NCBI GenBank assembly: GCA_011526565.1
Contig: WYBL01000103.1
Coordinates: 1 to 64,000 of the forward strand
Source: Acidobacteriota bacterium
GTDB taxonomy: Bacteria > Acidobacteriota > Vicinamibacteria > Fen-336
Direction of reading: 5' to 3'
Length of the DNA stretch: 64,000 bases
The notes under the pieces were generated by a model that had not been told where the DNA came from, did not search any database, and worked only from the letters and a program-made list of their open reading frames with translations. Below, one piece after another: positions 46,533 through 54,876 of the stretch. The translations under genes and the position numbers were made by a program. Within the stretch, counting starts at the first letter, position 1. Each line of letters starts with the position of its first letter.

Positions 46533-47837
46533 TTGCATTCCCTCCTCCAGAAGCTGTGCCTGACGCGGGCCGACGTGCGGGCCTGGGTGCTCTACGACTG
46601 GGGCAACTCGGGCTTCATGACGACGATCATCCAGATCTTCCAGATCTACTTCGCGAAGGTGGCCGCGGAGGGGCTGGCGCCGAACGAGGCCTCGGCCCGC
46701 TTCTACACCGCCACCGCGGTGGGCGCGGCGCTGGTGGCGGTGACGGCGCCGCTGCTGGGGGCGATCGCCGACGCGGCGGGGCTCAAGAAGAAGATGCTCG
46801 CGCTGTTCCTGGCGCTCGGCGTGTCGGCCACGGCGGGGCTGTTCTTCGTCGGTCCCGGCGACTGGCTGCTGGGGGCCGTGCTGTTCGTCGCCGCCAACGT
46901 CGGCTTCGCGGGCACTCTCGTCTTCTACGACTCGCTGCTGCCGTTCGTCGCCGCGCCCGAGGAGATCGACCGCGTGTCGTCGGCCGGCTACGCGCTCGGC
47001 TACCTCGGCGGCGGCGTGCTGATGGCGATCAACCTGCTGTGGATCTCGTTCCCCGCGACGTTCGGATTCGCCGACGCGGGCAGCGCCACCCGCTGGTCGT
47101 TCGTCTCGGCCGCCGCCTGGTGGCTGGTCTTCGCGCTGCCGCTGTTCCGGCTGGTGCAGGAGCCGGCCGTGGCCGACGCGCCGCGCTCCCCCGCCGCTGC
47201 AGTCGCCGCCGGCCTGACCCGGCTGTGGAGCACCTTCCACGCGCTGCGCCAGCGCCGCGACGCGTTCCTGATGCTGCTCGCGTTCCTCGTCTACAACGAC
47301 GGCATCAACACCATCATCAAGGTCGGAGCCACCTACGGCACCGAGATCGGGATCCCGGCCGCGGCGCTGACGGCCGCGATCCTGATGGTGCAGTTCGTGG
47401 GCTTCCCGTTCGCGTTCCTGTTCGGGATGCTGGCGGCGCGCACCGGCCCCAAGCCCGCGATCTACCTGTCGCTGGCCGTCTACTTCGCGACGGCGCTGGT
47501 CGGCTACTTCATGACCGAGGCCTGGCACTTCTTCGTGCTGGCGTTCCTGATCGGCACCGTGCAGGGCGGCTCGCAGGCGCTGTCGCGCTCGCTGTTCGCG
47601 ACCCTGATCCCGCGCGAGCGCTCGTCCGAGTACTTCGGCTTCTACGCCGTCTCGGAGAAGTTCGCCGGCATCGCCGGGCCCGCGCTGTTCGCGGCGATGG
47701 TGATGCTGACCGGCTCCTCGCGCAACGCGATCCTGGGCCTGCTGGCGTTCTTCGTGATCGGCGCCGCCCTGCTCTCGCAGGTCGACATCGACCGCGGCCG
47801 CCGCCTCGCCGAGCAGCCGGAGGGCGCCCCGGCCTGA
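46533..47837 (+). CDS. MFS transporter, Atg22/UMF1-like
   Basis: This 434-residue transporter has twelve predicted helices. The opening VRAWVLYDWGNSGFMTTIIQ is the signature of the Atg22-like (UMF1) branch of the major facilitator superfamily. A central cytoplasmic loop near 225-245 and the second-half motif VQGGSQALSRSLFATLIPRE agree. The start is taken as TTG 46533, the first plausible start after the upstream stop. The substrate is unknown. Confidence 0.85.
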   Translation: MHSLLQKLCLTRADVRAWVLYDWGNSGFMTTIIQIFQIYFAKVAAEGLAPNEASARFYTATAVGAALVAVTAPLLGAIADAAGLKKKMLALFLALGVSATAGLFFVGPGDWLLGAVLFVAANVGFAGTLVFYDSLLPFVAAPEEIDRVSSAGYALGYLGGGVLMAINLLWISFPATFGFADAGSATRWSFVSAAAWWLVFALPLFRLVQEPAVADAPRSPAAAVAAGLTRLWSTFHALRQRRDAFLMLLAFLVYNDGINTIIKVGATYGTEIGIPAAALTAAILMVQFVGFPFAFLFGMLAARTGPKPAIYLSLAVYFATALVGYFMTEAWHFFVLAFLIGTVQGGSQALSRSLFATLIPRERSSEYFGFYAVSEKFAGIAGPALFAAMVMLTGSSRNAILGLLAFFVIGAALLSQVDIDRGRRLAEQPEGAPA

Positions 47838-47838
47838 G

Positions 47839-47844
47839 TAAGAT
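47839..47844 (+). promoter_or_regulatory. TAAGAT -10-like box 8 bases before the tatT ATG
   Basis: TAAGAT, GGGGCGCT, then ATG at 47853; no Shine-Dalgarno sequence at normal spacing. Confidence 0.45.
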
Positions 47845-47852
47845 GGGGCGCT

Positions 47853-48770
47853 ATGCGCCTGCCCCGTCTCCAGCACCCGCTGCTCCCGCTGCTCGTCGCC
47901 CTGGCCGTCCTGCCCGGCTGCTCGGTCAAGAAGATCGCCGTCAACTCGCTCGGCAACGCCCTCGCCCAGGGCGGAGGCGTGTACGCGAAGGACGACGACC
48001 CCGAGCTGGTCCGCGAGGCCACGCCGTTCGGCCTCAAGCTGATGGAGTCGCTGCTCGAGGAGAGCCCGAAGCACAAGGGGCTGCTCTACGCCACATCCAG
48101 CGGCTTCACGCAGTACGCCTACGCGTTCATCCAGCAGGAGGCGGACGAGGTCGAAGACGACGACCTGGAGAAGGCGAAGGAGCTGCGGGCGCGGGCCAAG
48201 AAGCTCTACCTGCGCGCGCTCGACTACGGGATGCGCGGGCTCGACGCCGCACACCCCGGCTTCCGCGCCTCGTTCCGCAAGGACCCGGTGGCGGCGCTGC
48301 TCCCGATGAAGAAGAAGGACGTGCCGACGCTGATCTGGACCGCGTTCGCCTGGGGCGCCGCGATCTCGATCGACAAGACCGACTCCGAGCTGACCGCCGA
48401 TCAGTACCTCGCGGAGCACCTGGCGCGCCGGGCGCTCGAGCTCGACGAGGCGTACGATCGCGGCAGCATCCACGACTTCTTCATCTCCTACGAAGGCGCC
48501 CGGCGCAGCGTCGGCGGCTCGGTCGACGCCTCGCGCAAGCACCTGGAGCGGGCCGACGCGCTTTCGAAGGGCCTGCGCGCGGCGCCGCTGGTCGCTTTCG
48601 CCGAGACCGTCTCGGTCTCGCTCCAGGACAAGGCGGAGTTCGAGGCGCTGCTGAACCGGGCGCTGGCCATCGACGTGAACGCCGAGCCCGAGCTGCGGCT
48701 CGTCAACCTGGTCACCCAGCGCCGCGCCCGCTGGCTGCTGGCCCGCACCGAGCTGCTGTTCGTCGAGTAG
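47853..48770 (+). CDS. tatT: TRAP transporter TatT-like lipoprotein
   Basis: This 305-residue lipoprotein has a lipobox ending at Cys23 (AVLPGC). The helical body has the TPR-like features of TatT proteins: YATSSGFTQYAYAFIQQEAD, ALDYGMRGLDAAHPGFRASF and AAISIDKTDSELTADQYLAE. TatT forms trimers that associate with the TRAP solute-binding protein (TatP) in the periplasm. The gene is followed by the TRAP binding protein and permease genes, which supports the assignment. Confidence 0.88.
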   Translation: MRLPRLQHPLLPLLVALAVLPGCSVKKIAVNSLGNALAQGGGVYAKDDDPELVREATPFGLKLMESLLEESPKHKGLLYATSSGFTQYAYAFIQQEADEVEDDDLEKAKELRARAKKLYLRALDYGMRGLDAAHPGFRASFRKDPVAALLPMKKKDVPTLIWTAFAWGAAISIDKTDSELTADQYLAEHLARRALELDEAYDRGSIHDFFISYEGARRSVGGSVDASRKHLERADALSKGLRAAPLVAFAETVSVSLQDKAEFEALLNRALAIDVNAEPELRLVNLVTQRRARWLLARTELLFVE

Positions 48771-48803
48771 CCCTGGCCCTTCGCCGGGCCCGGCCCGATC
48801 GGT

Positions 48804-48809
48804 TAAATT
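48804..48809 (+). promoter_or_regulatory. TAAATT -10-like box 6 bases before a TRAP SBP start
   Basis: TAAATT, GAGGGC, then ATG at 48816. The GAGGG lies too close to the start to be a normal ribosome binding site. Confidence 0.45.
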
Positions 48810-48815
48810 GAGGGC

Positions 48816-49841
48816 ATGAAGGGACTTGTCGTCCGCCGTGCCGCACTCGTCCTGGGCCTGTTCGCGCTGCTCGCCGCGGCGCCGGCCGAGGCCCAGATCA
48901 TCAAGCTCGCCACCCTCGCGCCCGAGGGTTCGTCGTGGCACAACATCCTGAAGGAGACTGCCGCCCAGTGGAAGGCGATCTCGGGCGGCAAGGTCACGCT
49001 GCGCATCTACGCCGGCGGCACCCAGGGCGACGACCCGGACGTCGTGCGCAAGATGAAGCTGGGCGTGCTCAACGCCGGGGTGCTGACCGCGGTCGGCGTG
49101 GCCGAGATCGACAACTCGGTGTACGCCCTGGGCGTGCCGCTGATGTACGAGTCGGACGAGGAGGTCTACGCCGTCCTCGAGAAGATGCGGCCGCGGCTCG
49201 AGGCCTCGATCGAGAAGCAGGGCTTCGTCGTCCTCAACTGGGCCGACGCCGGCTGGGTCCACTTCTTCACCCAGAAGCCGGTGGCCACGCCGGACGACCT
49301 GAAGGCGCTCAAGCTCTTCACCTGGCAGGGCGACGAGAAGGCGGTCTCGGCCTGGAAGGCCGCCGGCTTCAACCCGATCCCGCTGCCCGCGACCGAGATC
49401 GCGACTGCGCTGCAGACCGGCCTGGTGACCGCGCTCGGCACCCCGCCGCAGGTCGCGGTGATCTCGCAGTACTACAACCAGGCCAAGAACATGACCGACC
49501 TCAAGTGGCAACTGCTGCTGGGGGCGTCGGTGATCAGCAAGAAGACCTGGGAGCAGATCCCGGCCGAGATCCGCCCGGCGCTCAAGCAGGCGGCCGAAGA
49601 GGCCGGGAAGAAGATGCGGGCCGAGGTGGTCGCGAGCCTCCCCAAGGACGTCGAGGCGATGAAGAAGCGCGGCCTCAACGTGGTCGCGGTCGACGCCCGC
49701 AACCGCGCCGCCTGGCAGAAGGCGGCCGAGGCGATGTACCCGCAGGTGCGCGGCCCGATCGTGCCCGCCGACGCCTTCGACGAGGCGCTGCGCCACCGCG
49801 ACGAGTACCGCAAGTCCCGCAACGCCAAAGGCGGCAAGTGA
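48816..49841 (+). CDS. TRAP transporter solute-binding protein (DctP/TatP family)
   Basis: This 341-residue periplasmic protein has a signal peptide cleaved near APAEAQ. The DctP fold follows: IKLATLAPEGSSWHNILKET, LRIYAGGTQGDDPDVVRKMK, then the helix-strand core ending GPIVPADAFDEALRHRDEYR. The Arg that contacts carboxylate ligands in most DctP proteins is not obvious, as in the TatP branch. It overlaps the permease gene by four bases. Confidence 0.9.
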   Translation: MKGLVVRRAALVLGLFALLAAAPAEAQIIKLATLAPEGSSWHNILKETAAQWKAISGGKVTLRIYAGGTQGDDPDVVRKMKLGVLNAGVLTAVGVAEIDNSVYALGVPLMYESDEEVYAVLEKMRPRLEASIEKQGFVVLNWADAGWVHFFTQKPVATPDDLKALKLFTWQGDEKAVSAWKAAGFNPIPLPATEIATALQTGLVTALGTPPQVAVISQYYNQAKNMTDLKWQLLLGASVISKKTWEQIPAEIRPALKQAAEEAGKKMRAEVVASLPKDVEAMKKRGLNVVAVDARNRAAWQKAAEAMYPQVRGPIVPADAFDEALRHRDEYRKSRNAKGGK

Positions 49842-51655
49842 AACTGACCCAGGTCCTGCTCCGCGTGGAGCAGGGCGTGCTGGTGGCGGCGCTCGCGCTC
49901 GCCACCCTGATCCCGCTCGCCGAGGCGACCGGGCGCGCGCTGGGCGCCAACCCGGTGCCCGGCGCCGCCGCCTACATCCAGCACCTGACCATGTGGCTGG
50001 CCTTCGCCGGCGGCCTGCTGGCGACCCGCGAGGAGAAGCACCTGATGCTCTCCACGGCGGAGTTCCTCGGCCACGGCACGGTCAAGCGCTTCGCCCGCTT
50101 CGTCTCCCACGCGCTGGCCGCCGCGACCTGCGGCGTGCTGGCCTACGCGAGCGCCCTGGTGGTCGCCGAGAACCGGTCCTCTGGCTCGACGCTGGCGATC
50201 GGCCTGCCCGCGTGGATCAGCGAGTGCGTGATGCCGCTGGCGCTCGGGCTGATGGCGATGCGCTTCGCCTGGCACGCCTCGGATCGCTGGGGCTGGCGGG
50301 CGCTGGCCGCGGCCGCGATCCCCGGCGTGTTCGCGCTCTCCCAGGCGCAGGAGTTCGTGACCTCGACGCCGTGGCCGTTCGCGGTCGTGATCCTGGCCTG
50401 CGCGCTGCTGGGCGCTCCCGTGTTCACCGTGATGGGCTCGCTGGCGCTGCTGCTGTTCTTCAAGGACCAGACGCCCGTGGCCGCGGTCTCGCTGGAGATC
50501 TACCGGCTGATCGCCTCGCCCACGCTGCCGGCGATCCCGCTGCTGACCGCCGCGGGCTACGTGCTGGCCGAGGGCCAGGCCTCGACCCGTCTGCTGCGGC
50601 TGTTCCGCTCGCTGTTCGGCTGGCTGCCGGGCGGCCTGGCGGTGATGGTCGCGGCGCTGCTCGCCGTGTTCACCACGTTCACCGGCGGGTCGGGCGTGAC
50701 GATCATCGCGCTCGGCGGCCTGGTGATGCCGATGCTCCTGAAGGACCGCTACTCCGAGTCCTTCTCCACCGGCCTCGTCACCGCCTCCGGCAGCCTCGGC
50801 CTGCTGTTCCCGCCGAGCCTGCCCGTGATCCTCTACAGCGTCGTCGCCTCGCAGCGCGACATGAGCGTGCCGGCAGACGAGCTCTACGTCGCCGGCCTGC
50901 TGCCCGGGCTGCTGATGGTCGCGCTGGTGGTCGCCTGGGCGATGTGGCAGGGCCGCTCCGCCGGCGAACGCCAGGCCTTCGCCGTGCGCGAGGTGTTCGC
51001 CTCGGCCTGGAACGCGAAGTGGGAGCTGGCGCTGCCCGTGTGCATCGTCTACCTGTTCGCCTCGGGCCGTGCCTCGATGGTGGAGACGGCCGCCGCCGCG
51101 CTCTTCTACGCCGCGTTCGTGTCGGTCGTGATCACCCGCGACATCACGGTGACGAAGGGACTGGTCCAGGCGCTGGCCAAGTCCGCGGTACTGACGGGGT
51201 CGGTGCTGATCCTGCTCTCCGCCGCGATGGGCACCACCAGCTACATCGTCGACGCCCAGATCCCCGACCTGCTGCTCGGCTGGGTCAAGGAGCACATCCA
51301 CTCGCCGCTCGTGTTCCTGCTGGCGCTGAACGTGCTGCTGCTGGTCGTCGGCTGCCTGGTCGACCTGTTCTCGGCGATCGTCGTGCTGGCCCCGCTGATC
51401 GCGCCGATGGGCGCCGCCTTCGGCATCGACCCGGTGCACCTGGGCGTGATCTTCATCGCCAACCTCGAGCTCGGCTTCCTGACCCCGCCGGTCGGCATGA
51501 ACCTGTTCCTGTCCTCGTCGCGCTTCGGCAAGCCGCTACTGCAGGTCTACAAGGACGCCTTCCCGTTCCTGCTGATCCTGGCCATCGGCGTGCTGCTGAT
51601 CACCTACGTGCCGGCGATGTCGCTCGGCGTCCTGGAACTGCTCGGCAAGCGCTAG
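49838..51655 (+). CDS. Fused TRAP transporter permease (DctQ-DctM)
   Basis: This 605-residue inner-membrane protein has a small DctQ unit of four helices (1-~165) joined to a large DctM unit (~180-605). DctM marks include FTTFTGGSGVTIIALGGLVM, SGSLGLLFPPSLPVILYSVV and GVIFIANLELGFLTPPVGMN. Import is driven by Na+ or H+ gradients. GTG 49838 overlaps the binding-protein stop (GTGA). tatT, the binding protein and this permease form one operon. Confidence 0.93.
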   Translation: MKLTQVLLRVEQGVLVAALALATLIPLAEATGRALGANPVPGAAAYIQHLTMWLAFAGGLLATREEKHLMLSTAEFLGHGTVKRFARFVSHALAAATCGVLAYASALVVAENRSSGSTLAIGLPAWISECVMPLALGLMAMRFAWHASDRWGWRALAAAAIPGVFALSQAQEFVTSTPWPFAVVILACALLGAPVFTVMGSLALLLFFKDQTPVAAVSLEIYRLIASPTLPAIPLLTAAGYVLAEGQASTRLLRLFRSLFGWLPGGLAVMVAALLAVFTTFTGGSGVTIIALGGLVMPMLLKDRYSESFSTGLVTASGSLGLLFPPSLPVILYSVVASQRDMSVPADELYVAGLLPGLLMVALVVAWAMWQGRSAGERQAFAVREVFASAWNAKWELALPVCIVYLFASGRASMVETAAAALFYAAFVSVVITRDITVTKGLVQALAKSAVLTGSVLILLSAAMGTTSYIVDAQIPDLLLGWVKEHIHSPLVFLLALNVLLLVVGCLVDLFSAIVVLAPLIAPMGAAFGIDPVHLGVIFIANLELGFLTPPVGMNLFLSSSRFGKPLLQVYKDAFPFLLILAIGVLLITYVPAMSLGVLELLGKR

Positions 51656-51662
51656 CTCAGCC

Positions 51663-51683
51663 CTCCTCCGCCCCCGAACCCCC
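51663..51683. repeat. Short dispersed repeat, copy A
   Basis: CTCCTCCGCCCCCGAACCCC plus one C occurs here and again at 51828-51848. A near copy is inside the lipase gene at 27744-27763, and its complement GGGCGGAGGAG occurs at about 51735-51745. Confidence 0.55.
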
Positions 51684-51770
51684 ATTCTGGAGTCGCGGAG
51701 CCGCCTGAAGGCGTCTCCGCGCTCCCCGGGTCTGGGCGGAGGAGCGGAGCGACGGAGTTCAGCGGCCCGA

Positions 51771-51793
51771 GCGCCGGAATTCACTTCCGGCGC
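51771..51793. terminator. Bidirectional hairpin between convergent genes
   Basis: GCGCCGGAA and TTCCGGCGC form a perfect 9-bp stem with loop TTCAC. It lies between the TRAP permease and the convergent binding-protein gene, without a T-tract. Confidence 0.55.
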
Positions 51794-51827
51794 GAGCCGC
51801 CGTCGACGCTACGTCGGACTACGAACC

Positions 51828-51848
51828 CTCCTCCGCCCCCGAACCCCC
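51828..51848. repeat. Short dispersed repeat, copy B
   Basis: Identical over 21 bases to copy A at 51663-51683. It ends just before the stop codon of the minus-strand binding-protein gene. The rest of the 199-base gap holds hairpins but no gene. Confidence 0.55.
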
Positions 51849-51854
51849 GAGCTG

Positions 51855-53375
51855 CTAGCGCAGCTTCATTTCGGCGGCGAGGAGCTTGCCGTCGAGGCGG
51901 GGGCGCCACTCGACGCGGTTGGAGACACCGAACAGGTTGGCGCGGTGGTAGAGCGGCACCATCGGCATCTCGTCGAGGACCAGCTTCATCAGCTCGCCGT
52001 ACTGGGCGAGCCGGCCGGTCTCGCCGAACATCTGCGCGTTGGCCTCGATCAGGGCGTCGAGGCGCGGGTTGGAGTACCCGGGGTTGTAGCTGCCCGCGCC
52101 GCGGGCCGGGTCGCGGGTCATCAGGCAGTCGTGCAGGAAGCTGGCCGCGTCGCCGTTCTCGAACCGCCAGCCGAGCAGGAAGAACGGCAGCCCGCCGCGG
52201 CGGATCTGCTGGATCACGTCGGGCCAGTCCGGCGCCTCGAGCCCGACCCGGATGCCGACCAGGCCGAGCTGGTCGCGCACCAGCCGCGCCACCAGCGTCT
52301 GCGAGGCCTGGGCCCGGTGGACGAGGGTGATCTCGAAGCCGTCCGCGTAGCCGGCCTCGCGGAGCAGGGCCCGGGCGCGCTCCGGGTCGTGCGCCAGCGG
52401 CGCCAGGCCCGTGACGTGGCCGAACACCCCCTGCTGGACGAGTTGCACCGCGGGCGTGCCGCGGCCGCCGAGGCTCTGCACGATCCGTGGCCGGTCGAGC
52501 GCCAGCGACACGGCCTGCCGCACGCGGCGGTCCGAGAAGGGGTTGCGGGCGCCTGGTGCAGCCGTCGAGCGCAGCCACAGGTAGTAGGAGGTGAGCCCCG
52601 CCCGCTCCTCGACCCGCAGGTCGCCGTCGTCGCGGAGTTCGGCGGCCAGGTTCTCGGGCAGGTAGCGCAGCACGTCGACCTGGCCCTCGCGCAGCACGCG
52701 CAGGCTGTCGTAGCCCTCGGCCACCGGCACGAAGGTCGCCCGGGGAATCGGCGGCGCGCCCCCCCAGTACTCGGGGAAGGCCGCCAGCTCGAGTTGGCGG
52801 CCCGGCTGCCAGCCGACGAAGCGGTACGGTCCCGTGCCGACGGGGCTGCCCGGGCCGCTGGCCTGGTCGGGCGCGTGCACGATGTGCACGTAGGTCATGC
52901 GATTCATCAGCAGGGGGTCGGGACGCGAGGTCACCAGCCGCAGGCGGGCCGGCGACAGGATCTGCACGGAGGACAGCGTGGCCAGGTGGCCGCGAACGCC
53001 GGACTCGGGGTCGCTGCGCGCGCGGTCCAGCGTGTACTTGACGTCGTCGGCGCTCAGCTCGTGACCGTCGTGGAAGCGCACGCCGGGACGCAGCTCGATC
53101 TGCCACGTGTGCTCGTCGAGGCTGTTCCACTGCACGGCGAGGGCCGGCACCAGCCGCATCTCGCCGTCGAAGGCGACCAGGCCCTCGTAGAGGTTGGACA
53201 GGATCGAGTGGGTGGCGGCCTCGGCCACCGTCAGCGGGTCGAGCGAGAGGGCGTCCGCTTCGTGGGCGATGCGCACCGTGCCCTGGGCGGCCGGCCGGGC
53301 GCACCCGGCGCCCAGCACGGCCGCCAGCAGCACGGCCGCCCCGCCCGCTGTACGGGCGGGGCGCTGGACTCGCAC
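51855..53375 (-). CDS. Peptide/nickel-type ABC transporter solute-binding lipoprotein
   Basis: This 506-residue SBP_bac_5 protein has a lipobox with Cys25 (AVLGAGC). Family blocks are EADALSLDPLTVAEAATHSI, LYEGLVAFDGEMRLVPALAV, RPGVRFHDGHELSADDVKYT and GTGPYRFVGWQPGRQLEL. Peptides or opines are the usual ligands. No permease or ATPase genes adjoin it. An M20 dipeptidase gene ends 11 bases upstream, so peptide uptake and cleavage may be linked. The GTG at 53375 has AGGAGG upstream. Confidence 0.9.
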   Translation of the reverse strand: MRVQRPARTAGGAAVLLAAVLGAGCARPAAQGTVRIAHEADALSLDPLTVAEAATHSILSNLYEGLVAFDGEMRLVPALAVQWNSLDEHTWQIELRPGVRFHDGHELSADDVKYTLDRARSDPESGVRGHLATLSSVQILSPARLRLVTSRPDPLLMNRMTYVHIVHAPDQASGPGSPVGTGPYRFVGWQPGRQLELAAFPEYWGGAPPIPRATFVPVAEGYDSLRVLREGQVDVLRYLPENLAAELRDDGDLRVEERAGLTSYYLWLRSTAAPGARNPFSDRRVRQAVSLALDRPRIVQSLGGRGTPAVQLVQQGVFGHVTGLAPLAHDPERARALLREAGYADGFEITLVHRAQASQTLVARLVRDQLGLVGIRVGLEAPDWPDVIQQIRRGGLPFFLLGWRFENGDAASFLHDCLMTRDPARGAGSYNPGYSNPRLDALIEANAQMFGETGRLAQYGELMKLVLDEMPMVPLYHRANLFGVSNRVEWRPRLDGKLLAAEMKLR

Positions 53376-53386
53376 CCGCTCGCCTC

Positions 53387-54802
53387 CTAGCGGCGCTTCT
53401 TCGCGGGCCCGAGCCGGGCCAGCTCGTCGTAGAGGTGGACGGCGGAGCGCATGCACTTCTTCCAGTCGCCCAGGTGCAGGCTCTCGTTCTCCGAGTGCGC
53501 GTTGCACTTCGGGTCCTCGACGCCCATCAGCAGGCAGGGCGCGCCGCCCAGCGCGTCGGCGAACGGCTGCACGAAGCCGATCGACCCGCCCGCGCCGATC
53601 ATCGCCGTCTCCTTGCCGAAGCCGGCCTTCAGCGCGCGGCGCGCGGCCTCGAACGCGGGCCCCTCGGGGTCGGTCGTCCACCACGGAGTGCCCCCGGTCA
53701 CCTTCGCGGTGACCTTGATGCCGTGCGGCGGGTTGGTGGTCAGCTTCTTGACGAGGAGCTGGCCCGCCGCGCGCGGGCTCATGTTCGGCACGATCCGCAT
53801 CGACAGCCGCGCGCGGCAGGCGTCGATGATCTGGTTGGAGGAGCCGACGATGTTCCGGGCCTCGAAGGCGATCACCGTCAGCGACGGCCGCGTCCACAGC
53901 TTCTCGTAGACCGAGTAGCCCTTCTCGCCGGCCAGGCTCATGCCTTTCATCATCCCGGCGTCCTTCTTGAACTTGGGCTCGTCGAAGGGCAGCGCGCGGA
54001 TGCGCTGGAGCTGCTTCTTGCCCGGCTTCGCGACCTGCTTGTAGAGGCCGGGCACGTTCAGCTCGCCCTTCGGCCCGGTCAGGTCGGCGATCAGCCGGCA
54101 CAACACCTGGACGGGATCGGGTACCGGGCCGCCCCACATCCCGCTGTGCACCGGCGCCGCCAGGCCCTGGACCTCGACGTCGACCTGGACGATCCCGCGG
54201 AGCTGGTAGGTCAGCGCCGGGACGCCGGTGTCGAAGTTCGCGGTGTCGGACAGCACGATGTAGTCGGCGTCGAGCTGCGGGCGGTAGAGCTTCAGGAACT
54301 GGCCGAGGTTCTCGGAGCCGATCTCCTCCTCGCCCTCGATCACGAAGCGCACGTTGCAGGGCAGCTCCCCGGTCGCCGCCAGGTACGAGGCGACGGCGGC
54401 GACATGGGCCATCACGCCGGCCTTGTCGTCGGCGGTGCCGCGCCCGTAGAGCCGCCCGCCGCGCTCGGTCGGCTCGAACGCCGGCGAGAGCCACTTCTCG
54501 GGCCGCCCCGCGGGCTGCACGTCGTGGTGGCCGTAGAGCAGGATCGTCGGCGCGCCCGGCTTCTTCAGCCAGTCACCGTAGACGTAGGGGTGCGCGCCCG
54601 GGACCTCGAGCACCTGCACGTTCTCGATGCCGACCCGGCGCATCAGCTCGGCGGTCGCTTCGGCCGAGCGGCGGACCTCTTCCGGCGGGAAGCCGTCCGC
54701 GGAGATGCTGGGAATGCGCGACAGCGCGACGAGGTCGGCGAGGTAGTCGGGGTAATGAGCGTCGAGGTGCTTGAGGGCGGCGCGTACGTTCGGCTGAATC
54801 AT
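53387..54802 (-). CDS. M20 family dipeptidase
   Basis: This 471-residue zinc exopeptidase of the M20 (carnosinase/CPG2/ArgE) family has its first metal ligand in LLYGHHDVQPAG near 90-101. The bridging Asp is in RGTADDKAG near 122, the catalytic base and ligand are in FVIEGEEEIGSEN near 153, and an LSDTANFD block follows. A dimerisation domain occupies ~200-350. There is no signal peptide. AAGGAG precedes the ATG at 54802. It is co-oriented with the peptide-binding lipoprotein gene. Confidence 0.93.
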   Translation of the reverse strand: MIQPNVRAALKHLDAHYPDYLADLVALSRIPSISADGFPPEEVRRSAEATAELMRRVGIENVQVLEVPGAHPYVYGDWLKKPGAPTILLYGHHDVQPAGRPEKWLSPAFEPTERGGRLYGRGTADDKAGVMAHVAAVASYLAATGELPCNVRFVIEGEEEIGSENLGQFLKLYRPQLDADYIVLSDTANFDTGVPALTYQLRGIVQVDVEVQGLAAPVHSGMWGGPVPDPVQVLCRLIADLTGPKGELNVPGLYKQVAKPGKKQLQRIRALPFDEPKFKKDAGMMKGMSLAGEKGYSVYEKLWTRPSLTVIAFEARNIVGSSNQIIDACRARLSMRIVPNMSPRAAGQLLVKKLTTNPPHGIKVTAKVTGGTPWWTTDPEGPAFEAARRALKAGFGKETAMIGAGGSIGFVQPFADALGGAPCLLMGVEDPKCNAHSENESLHLGDWKKCMRSAVHLYDELARLGPAKKRR

Positions 54803-54876
54803 GGCTGGGCTCCTTCCCGCGTCCCCCCGGAGTCTAGCAAGCCCGCCTTGCGGTAGATTCCGCCTGGAGGCCGCCG

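Noticed and set aside
46437..49796. A 1119-codon minus-strand frame
   Set aside because: It is antisense to the MFS, TatT and TRAP binding-protein genes, and its composition (Arg/Gln/Gly/His-rich) is typical of shadows.
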